From Rhodoflexus caldus (GTDB taxonomy: Bacteria > Bacteroidota > Bacteroidia > Cytophagales > Thermoflexibacteraceae): 64,000 nucleotides of DNA. Within the stretch, counting starts at the first letter, position 1; every line of letters starts with the position of its first letter. This document shows positions 58,840-64,000 of this stretch, in pieces. Location of the stretch: NCBI RefSeq assembly GCF_021206925.1, contig NZ_JAJPRF010000012.1, forward strand, positions 1 through 64,000, in the 5' to 3' direction. The position numbers and the translations under genes are program-made. The notes under the pieces are model-generated. The model was given only the letters and a program-made list of their open reading frames with translations, searched no databases and was not told the origin of the DNA.

Positions 58840-60324
58840 ATGCAACAGGGACTGATTACCGATATTGAGATTTTAGAACAGGTAAACGAGCATACCCAAA
58901 GCCACGAACACCGCCCAACGGGTGAAGTCCGCACGACGGTGGAAAACGCGCTGGCAGGGCAGCGGAAACTCTACATAGAAAGCTACGGCTGCCAAATGAA
59001 CTTTTCGGACAGTGAAATTGTGGCGAGTATCATGCAGGAGCACGGCTTTGGCACTACCTCACGCCCCGAAGAGGCAGATTTGGTGTTGCTGAATACCTGC
59101 GCCATCCGCGACAAGGCCGAGCAAACCATCCGCCACCGTTTGGGCGAGCTGAACGGCTTCAAAAAGCGCAACCCCGAAATGACGATTGGTGTGCTGGGCT
59201 GCATGGCAGAGCGCCTCAAAGCCAAGTTGCTGGAAGAAGAAAAAATCGTGGATTTGGTAGTAGGCCCCGATGCTTACCGCGACCTGCCGCGTCTGGTAGG
59301 CGAAGTGGACGGCGGCACCCGCGCGGTGAACGTACTGCTCAGCCGCGAGGAAACCTATGCCGATATTACCCCCGTCCGCTTAGACAGCAACGGCGTAACG
59401 GCGTTTATTTCCATCATGCGCGGTTGCGACAATATGTGCAGCTTCTGCGTGGTACCGTTTACCCGTGGCCGCGAACGCAGCCGCGACCCGCAAAGCATTG
59501 TTGCCGAAGCGCAAGACCTGTTCAACAGAGGCTACCGCGAGGTAACGCTGCTGGGGCAAAACGTGGACAGCTACAAGTGGGCAGGCGAAGCCAACAAGAA
59601 GGAGACTGACCGCGCCGAAGCCGAAGGCAAACCCGTGGTGGACTTTGCCGACCTGCTGGAAATGGTTGCGCTCATCCACCCCGACCTGCGCGTGCGTTTC
59701 AGCACCAGCCACCCCAAAGACATGACCGACAAGGTGTTGCACACCATGGCGAAATACGATAACATCTGCAAATACATCCACCTGCCCGTACAGAGTGGTA
59801 ACAGCCGCGTGCTGGAACTGATGAACCGCACCTACGACCGCGAGTGGTACATCGGGCGCATTGATGCCATCCGCCGCATTTTGGGCGAAGACTGCGGCAT
59901 CAGTTCGGATATGATTGCCGGCTTCTGCACCGAAACCGAAGAGGAACACCAAGATACGCTAAGTCTGATGCAATACGCCAAATACGACTTTTCGTACATG
60001 TTCTACTATTCCGAACGGCCGGGTACATTGGCAGCCCGCAAGTACAAAGACGATATCCCGTTGGAGGTGAAAAAACGCCGCCTGAACGAAATCATCGCCC
60101 TGCAACGCGACCTCTCGCACGAGCGCAACCAACGCGACGTAGGCAAAATCCACCGCGTGCTGATTGAAGGTGAATCTAAGCGTTCGGCAGACTTCTTGCA
60201 AGGCAGAAACACCGCCAACAAAGTGGTGGTATTCCCCCGCAAGCATTACCAAAAAGGTCAATACGTGAACGTGTTGGTACATTCGGCTACGGCGGCTACG
60301 CTGCTGGGCGAGGTGGTGGAATAG
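58840..60324 (+). CDS. miaB: tRNA-2-methylthio-N6-dimethylallyladenosine synthase
   Basis: The 494-residue radical-SAM methylthiotransferase adds a methylthio group to i6A37 in tRNA. It has an N-terminal UPF0004 domain with Cys in [22 protein letters not shown] and [11 protein letters not shown] (the auxiliary iron-sulfur cluster), the radical-SAM site CDNMCSFC (CxxxCxxC), and a C-terminal TRAM domain (residues about 425-490). All six cluster cysteines are visible. It begins a chain in which a sigma-54 activator and lptE usually follow directly in Bacteroidota, but here two Uma2 genes intervene. Confidence 0.95.
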   Translation: MQQGLITDIEILEQVNEHTQSHEHRPTGEVRTTVENALAGQRKLYIESYGCQMNFSDSEIVASIMQEHGFGTTSRPEEADLVLLNTCAIRDKAEQTIRHRLGELNGFKKRNPEMTIGVLGCMAERLKAKLLEEEKIVDLVVGPDAYRDLPRLVGEVDGGTRAVNVLLSREETYADITPVRLDSNGVTAFISIMRGCDNMCSFCVVPFTRGRERSRDPQSIVAEAQDLFNRGYREVTLLGQNVDSYKWAGEANKKETDRAEAEGKPVVDFADLLEMVALIHPDLRVRFSTSHPKDMTDKVLHTMAKYDNICKYIHLPVQSGNSRVLELMNRTYDREWYIGRIDAIRRILGEDCGISSDMIAGFCTETEEEHQDTLSLMQYAKYDFSYMFYYSERPGTLAARKYKDDIPLEVKKRRLNEIIALQRDLSHERNQRDVGKIHRVLIEGESKRSADFLQGRNTANKVVVFPRKHYQKGQYVNVLVHSATAATLLGEVVE

Positions 60325-60338
60325 CAAAAGGAAAGTCA

Positions 60339-60371
60339 AGACCCGACAGGTCTTTGAGACCTGACGGGTCT
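60339..60371 (+). repeat. Palindrome-family hairpin after miaB
   Basis: AGACCCGACAGGTCT (60339-60353) pairs with AGACCTGACGGGTCT (60357-60371), one mismatch at the centre of each arm. It separates miaB from the first Uma2 gene. Confidence 0.65.
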
Positions 60372-60394
60372 GTAAAAACGAAAATCTTCAAGCC

Positions 60395-61009
60395 ATGAAC
60401 GCCAATATCATCACCGACATATCGCAATTGGATTTGAACAAAACCTACGCTTATGCCGACTACCTGTTGTGGCAATTCAGCGAGCGGGTGGAGTTAATCA
60501 AAGGCAAGATTTTCAAAATGTCGCCTGCGCCGGGCAAGCAACATCAGATTATTTCAGGCAATTTTCATGTTTCAATTGGCGGCTACTTAAAACAGCACGA
60601 TAAAAAATGCAGATTGCTTGCAGCACCTTTTGATGTCCGCCTGTTAGACAGTGTAAAATCCAAGCAAAGCGACAGAGACATTTACACGGTCGTGCAGCCC
60701 GACCTCTGCCTGATTTGCGACGAAAGCAAGTTAGATGAGCGCGGGTGCATCGGTGCGCCTGACCTTATCATTGAAATCCTTTCGCCGGGCAACAGTAAAA
60801 AGGAAATGAAAATCAAGTATGAACTGTATGAAGAAAACGGCGTACAGGAATACTGGGTGGTGTTTCCGTATGAAAGTTTGCTGCAACGGTTTGTTTTGAA
60901 TGCACAAGGCAAATTTGAACTTGCCAAAATTTACACCGACGAGGACATCATCACCACGCCGCTGCTGCCCGATTGGCAAATGGTGTTAGGCGAGATTTTA
61001 CAGGATTGA
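60395..61009 (+). CDS. Uma2-family (PD-(D/E)xK-like) nuclease, first copy
   Basis: The 204-residue protein has the Uma2/DUF820 fold: FSERVELIKGKIFKMSPAPGKQHQ at the N-terminus, VVQPDLCLICD (the PD aspartate), PDLIIEILSPGNSKKEMKIKYELYEENGVQEYWVV with the E and Lys of the motif. Uma2 proteins are widespread and often multicopy in Bacteroidota and cyanobacteria; few functions are proven. A second Uma2 gene follows after 22 bases. Catalytic residues appear complete. Confidence 0.88.
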   Translation: MNANIITDISQLDLNKTYAYADYLLWQFSERVELIKGKIFKMSPAPGKQHQIISGNFHVSIGGYLKQHDKKCRLLAAPFDVRLLDSVKSKQSDRDIYTVVQPDLCLICDESKLDERGCIGAPDLIIEILSPGNSKKEMKIKYELYEENGVQEYWVVFPYESLLQRFVLNAQGKFELAKIYTDEDIITTPLLPDWQMVLGEILQD

Positions 61010-61031
61010 TACGGCATCAAAATCAAAAGGC

Positions 61032-61661
61032 ATGTCAAATACATCCGTCATACTGCAGCCCATCCTTAACTCGCCCGATATGGGACGGCTGCTGGAGGAG
61101 CTCAACCGCCAATGGCAGTTGGAACAAGAGCGCCGCCATCGCTTTTGGGAGGCAATAGATGGTACGGTTAAGGCAGAGTTTATCAACGGAGAAGAAATTT
61201 TGTATCACTCGCCCGTAAGCGGCAGACATTGGATGGCGAGCACACAACTGATGCGCTACATGCTGCCTTATGTTTATGACAATCAATTAGGCAAGGTTGG
61301 CTACGAAAAGGTGATGATTCGCTGTACACGCAACGACTACGAACCGGATGTGTGCTTCTGGACACAGGAACGTGCAGCAGCATTTGAGCCTCGCCAAAGT
61401 GTGTTTCCACCACCGGATTTTGTCGCGGAAATCCTTTCGGAAAGTACTCGGGAGCGCGACAGAGGCATTAAAATGCAAGATTATGCCGCACACGGAGTCC
61501 AGGAATACTGGCTGATAGACCCCGATGAGCAAACAGTAGAACAATACCTGCTTGGCGACGGAGTTTTTCGCCTGCATCTCAAACTCAACGAAGAAGGAGT
61601 TTTACACGCAAAGGTTATTCAGGGATTTTCTATCCCCCTCAAAAGCATTTTTCAGGAATGA
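61032..61661 (+). CDS. Uma2-family nuclease, second copy
   Basis: The 209-residue paralogue of the preceding gene has a longer charged N-terminus (about 45 residues, LLEELNRQWQLEQERRHRFW). Core motifs are EPDVCFWTQE, PDFVAEILSESTRERDRGIKMQDYAAHGVQEYWLIDP, so the PD, E and K residues are present. Identity with the first copy seems low apart from the motifs, so this is an old divergence and not a recent duplication. Its stop overlaps the ATG of the sigma-54 activator (ATGA), giving coupled translation. Confidence 0.88.
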   Translation: MSNTSVILQPILNSPDMGRLLEELNRQWQLEQERRHRFWEAIDGTVKAEFINGEEILYHSPVSGRHWMASTQLMRYMLPYVYDNQLGKVGYEKVMIRCTRNDYEPDVCFWTQERAAAFEPRQSVFPPPDFVAEILSESTRERDRGIKMQDYAAHGVQEYWLIDPDEQTVEQYLLGDGVFRLHLKLNEEGVLHAKVIQGFSIPLKSIFQE

Positions 61662-62992
61662 ACGATATACAAAGCATCAAACAACGCTTCGGCATCATCG
61701 GCAATTCGCCTGCGCTGAACCATGCCATTCAGGTGGCTACACAGGTAGCTGCTACCGACCTCACTGTGCTCATTACAGGTGAAAGCGGCAGCGGCAAGGA
61801 ATCTTTTTCCAAGATTATCCACAACCTGAGTGCCCGCAAACACAATAATTTTATTGCCATCAACTGCGGTGCCATCCCCGAAGGAACAATAGATTCCGAA
61901 CTGTTCGGGCATGAAAAAGGCTCTTTCACGGGCGCAACCGAAGCCCGCAAAGGCTATTTTGAAGTTACTGACGGCGGCACGATTTTCTTGGATGAAATCG
62001 GCGAAATGCCCCTTGGAACGCAGGCAAGGCTGTTGCGCGTGCTGGAAAACGGCGAATTTATCAAAGTGGGTTCGTCCAAAGTGCAGAAAACCAATGTGCG
62101 CGTGGTGGCCGCCACCAACGTGGACTTGCTCAAAGCCGCCGAACAGGGCAAATTCCGCTTGGATTTGTACTACCGCCTCAACACCGTTCCGATTTACATT
62201 CCGCCCCTGCGCGAGCGCGGCAACGATATTGAGTTGCTGTTCCGCAAGTTTGCCACCGACTTTGCCGAGCGCTACCGCGTCAAACCCGTAACGCTGGACG
62301 AAGGCGCGAAGCAATTGCTGTTGAACTATCCTTTCCCGGGCAACATACGGCAGTTGAAAAACATCGCCGAGCAAGTGTCACTTTTGGAAACCAACCGCGA
62401 TATTAACGCCGCCACGCTTGCAAAATACCTGCCGCCCGTTAATAATGCGTCCAAACCTGCTTCTTTGCTGCCCGCCGTTACGGGCGACCAACGTGACGAG
62501 CAACTTTCCGAACGCGATTTGCTATACAAAGTCCTCTTTGATTTGCGCCGCGACGTTACCGACCTGAAAAAGGTAGTCTTGGGGCTGCTGCAAGGCGATA
62601 TTGCCAACGAAAAAAACCTTTTGCAACAAAATCAACGGCTGTTCGGCAATTTAGACATGACCGCGGCAACCGATGAAGCCGTTAATGCGCCTTTCCGCCA
62701 CGAACCCGCGGAAACCAAAATTGCACCGGTGGTAATTACGAGCAATCCTGCCGGCAAAACCACTGCCCCTCACAAAGAAGATGAGTATGAGTTTGTAGGC
62801 ATTGAAGATGTGCCGCATGAAATACATCAGGAAGAAGAGGACAGTCTGTCGCTGGAAAAGAAGGAAAAGGAAATGATTATCAAGGCCTTGGCTAAAAATA
62901 ATCACAAGCGCAAATATGCCGCGCAGGACTTGGGCATTTCCGAGCGCACGCTGTACCGCAAAATTAAACAGTACGGCATAGACGAAGAGTAA
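61658..62992 (+). CDS. Sigma-54-dependent activator (AAA+ and Fis-type HTH)
   Basis: The 444-residue protein starts directly with the AAA+ domain: Walker A GESGSGKESF, sigma-54 contact loop GSFTGA (the common form is GAFTGA), Walker B GGTIFLDEIGEM, and sensor II FPGNIRQLKNI. A helical, acidic linker (about 300-400) precedes the Fis-type HTH (ALAKNNHKRKYAAQDLGISERTLYRKIKQYGI). No N-terminal receiver or GAF domain is present, so activity may be controlled by level or by partner proteins. The target promoter is unknown; it could include lptE and genes after it. Confidence 0.9.
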   Translation: MNDIQSIKQRFGIIGNSPALNHAIQVATQVAATDLTVLITGESGSGKESFSKIIHNLSARKHNNFIAINCGAIPEGTIDSELFGHEKGSFTGATEARKGYFEVTDGGTIFLDEIGEMPLGTQARLLRVLENGEFIKVGSSKVQKTNVRVVAATNVDLLKAAEQGKFRLDLYYRLNTVPIYIPPLRERGNDIELLFRKFATDFAERYRVKPVTLDEGAKQLLLNYPFPGNIRQLKNIAEQVSLLETNRDINAATLAKYLPPVNNASKPASLLPAVTGDQRDEQLSERDLLYKVLFDLRRDVTDLKKVVLGLLQGDIANEKNLLQQNQRLFGNLDMTAATDEAVNAPFRHEPAETKIAPVVITSNPAGKTTAPHKEDEYEFVGIEDVPHEIHQEEEDSLSLEKKEKEMIIKALAKNNHKRKYAAQDLGISERTLYRKIKQYGIDEE

Positions 62993-62996
62993 AGCC

Positions 62997-63036
62997 CATC
63001 TGTAGCATGAGGTTTGCAAACCTCATGCTACAGATG
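62997..63036. repeat. Perfect 40-base palindrome
   Basis: The 20 bases of 62997-63016 (CATCTGTAGCATGAGG...) are the exact reverse complement of 63017-63036, with no loop. It starts four bases after the stop of the sigma-54 activator and ends 22 bases before the lptE ATG. It may work as a terminator/attenuator or protein site. Confidence 0.7.
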
Positions 63037-63058
63037 AGAAATTCAAATATTGACTTCC

Positions 63059-63604
63059 ATGAAAAAAAACATCCTTATCATACCCTTTTTGGTAGCACTT
63101 TGCCTGTTGAGCGGCTGCGCCAAAGCACCGGGATTTACCTTTTCGGGCATCAACTTAGACCCGAAAATCCAGACCATGCAGATAGAACTGTTCTATGCCG
63201 ACGTTCCCGCAGGGCCTGCTAACCTTTCGCTGCAATTTACCGAATCGCTGCGGGAGTATTTCATGCGCAACACACGCCTGCGATTGGTAAACAACAACGG
63301 CGACTTGCGGTTTAGCGGCACCATCACGGGATACGAGGTAACACCTGTTGCCCCTTCGGCAGGTTCGGTACAATCGGGCGGAGTTGATTTTCAGCAACTG
63401 GCAGCCCTGCAACGGCTGACCATTAAAGTAAAGGTCAATTATGAAAATACGGCCGATGAAAGCCTGAACTTTGACCAAGAGTTTACTTTTTTTGAAGATT
63501 TCCCTCAAAATCAGAACCTTTCTCAGGTAGAACAAGACCTCATCCGTCGCATTTTTGACCAAATCATATTGGATATTTTCAATAAATCGGTGGCCAATTG
63601 GTGA
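63059..63604 (+). CDS. lptE: LptE-family outer membrane lipoprotein
   Basis: The 181-residue lipoprotein (signal MKKNILIIPFLVALCLLSGC) is the Bacteroidota LptE type, partner of LptD in lipopolysaccharide insertion. Family marks are FSGINLDPKIQTMQIELFYADVPAGPANLSLQFTESLREYF and RFSGTITGYEVTPVAPSAG. The C-terminal part is DLIRRIFDQIILDIFNKSVANW. ATG 63059 is chosen over an upstream TTG. It follows the sigma-54 activator, as is usual in the phylum. Confidence 0.9.
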   Translation: MKKNILIIPFLVALCLLSGCAKAPGFTFSGINLDPKIQTMQIELFYADVPAGPANLSLQFTESLREYFMRNTRLRLVNNNGDLRFSGTITGYEVTPVAPSAGSVQSGGVDFQQLAALQRLTIKVKVNYENTADESLNFDQEFTFFEDFPQNQNLSQVEQDLIRRIFDQIILDIFNKSVANW

Positions 63605-63623
63605 GCGCTTTGCAACAAATTTT

Positions 63624-63631
63624 TAACTTTG
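63624..63631 (+). promoter_or_regulatory. -7 element before the last gene
   Basis: TAACTTTG matches TAnnTTTG, 22 bases before the ATG at 63654, with TTG at 63598-63600 at a distance of 23. Confidence 0.4.
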
Positions 63632-63653
63632 AATTTGTGATGCCTCATCTGCT

Positions 63654-64000
63654 ATGATTGACAGAGAACAATTTACCCAATTGATACGCTATTCGGGAGA
63701 AGGTATCATGCCTGTTTCTGCCGATATGCTCGCACAATTAGTGAAGGTTTATCCCTATTGTGCAACTTTTCACTGGCGGCTGGCACAGGCCACCGGAAAA
63801 ATGGCGCATATCAGCAAAGCGGCTTTGTATGCACCCGACCGTGCACGGCTCAAGCAAGTCATCCATAAAGAATTTCATACTGCAGATGAAGATTTGGCCA
63901 CTTTATCCATAGACTTTACTGCCGAGGAGGTTAATCTGTTTGACAAAATCAGCGTGATGCATTCCCCTGAAATATTGGAACAGGCCATCGTTGTCGAGCC
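63654..64000 (+). CDS. Protein of unknown function, N-terminal part (cut by window edge)
   Basis: The 115 visible codons begin MIDREQFTQLIRYSGEGIMP and continue with VYPYCATFHWRLAQATGKM and AALYAPDRARLKQVI. The segment is mostly helical and acidic toward the right. In Bacteroidota a protein of this kind commonly lies between lptE and secG; the YPYCATFHWRLAQA stretch fits that, from memory. No signal peptide is present. The end is outside the window. Confidence 0.65.
   Translation, partial: MIDREQFTQLIRYSGEGIMPVSADMLAQLVKVYPYCATFHWRLAQATGKMAHISKAALYAPDRARLKQVIHKEFHTADEDLATLSIDFTAEEVNLFDKISVMHSPEILEQAIVVE

Noticed and set aside
1-64000. CRISPR array, insertion sequence, prophage or rRNA
   Set aside because: No regularly spaced direct repeats, transposase, integrase, phage structural gene or rRNA-like segment was seen; the repeats found are dispersed and mostly inverted.

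Overview
The window looks like a chromosomal segment of a Bacteroidota bacterium, most likely of the Cytophagales type. The evidence is a SusC/SusD pair, several TonB-dependent receptors with an N-terminal carboxypeptidase-regulatory-like domain, DUF4296 and LptE-type lipoproteins, a cytochrome oxidase block in the usual Bacteroidota order, and promoters of the Bacteroidota sigma-ABfr type (TTG/TTTG, about 17-23 bases, then TAnnTTTG) in place of the proteobacterial -35/-10. Base composition is near 50 % GC by eye. I cannot name the species.

Layout. 1-8.0 kb: a cut AAA-like ATPase, a MarR regulator divergent from a TonB receptor, a translationally coupled MBL-hydrolase/adenylate cyclase pair, and an FKBP lipoprotein. 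8.1-11.9 kb: a very large repetitive lipoprotein with its own promoter. 12.2-17.4 kb: a BtuF-like receptor, an APH-type phosphotransferase, an M23 peptidase, a thioredoxin-TPR protein and an exported protein of unknown function. 17.8-22.4 kb: a CaiB-type CoA-transferase, an Omp85-like barrel, a small antitoxin-like protein, a DUF4296 lipoprotein and TatD. 22.4-27.7 kb: heme A/heme O synthesis and terminal oxidase genes (ctaA, ctaB, two subunit III genes, subunit IV, SCO, DUF420, small CxxC protein). 28.1-32.8 kb: SusC/SusD. 33.1-33.3 kb: tRNA-Lys, tRNA-Leu, tRNA-Lys. 33.4-39.3 kb: a BatE-like protein, a 1376-residue hybrid histidine kinase, a response regulator and a stand-alone CheB. 39.5-41.4 kb: a phosphoserine phosphatase/phosphoglycerate dehydrogenase fusion. 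41.6-50.2 kb: an acyl-CoA ligase, a KAS III-like protein lacking two catalytic residues, an SDR reductase, a TonB receptor, a lipoprotein hydrolase and a sodium symporter, all on the minus strand. 50.5-58.6 kb: UvrC, a GRDP-like pair, two M14-fold proteins and a histidine-rich membrane protein. 58.8-64 kb: miaB, two Uma2 nucleases, a sigma-54 activator, lptE and a cut gene.

How the genes may work together. The cyclase and the MBL hydrolase may make and remove the same cyclic nucleotide. The oxidase block supplies heme A, copper delivery and small subunits to an oxidase whose subunits I and II are not in the window. The histidine kinase, response regulator and CheB form one signalling operon. 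The M14 pair looks like an active carboxypeptidase beside a relative whose zinc site is rearranged.

The most unusual non-gene signal is a set of three dispersed intergenic repeat families: ACCTGACAGGT palindromes, GTAGGGACA...TGTCCCTAC hairpins, and GCGGATTTACAC-type tracts. They recur between genes and in two places run into coding sequence (the signal peptide of the Omp85-like protein and the C-terminus of the symporter). No CRISPR array, insertion sequence, prophage or rRNA was seen.
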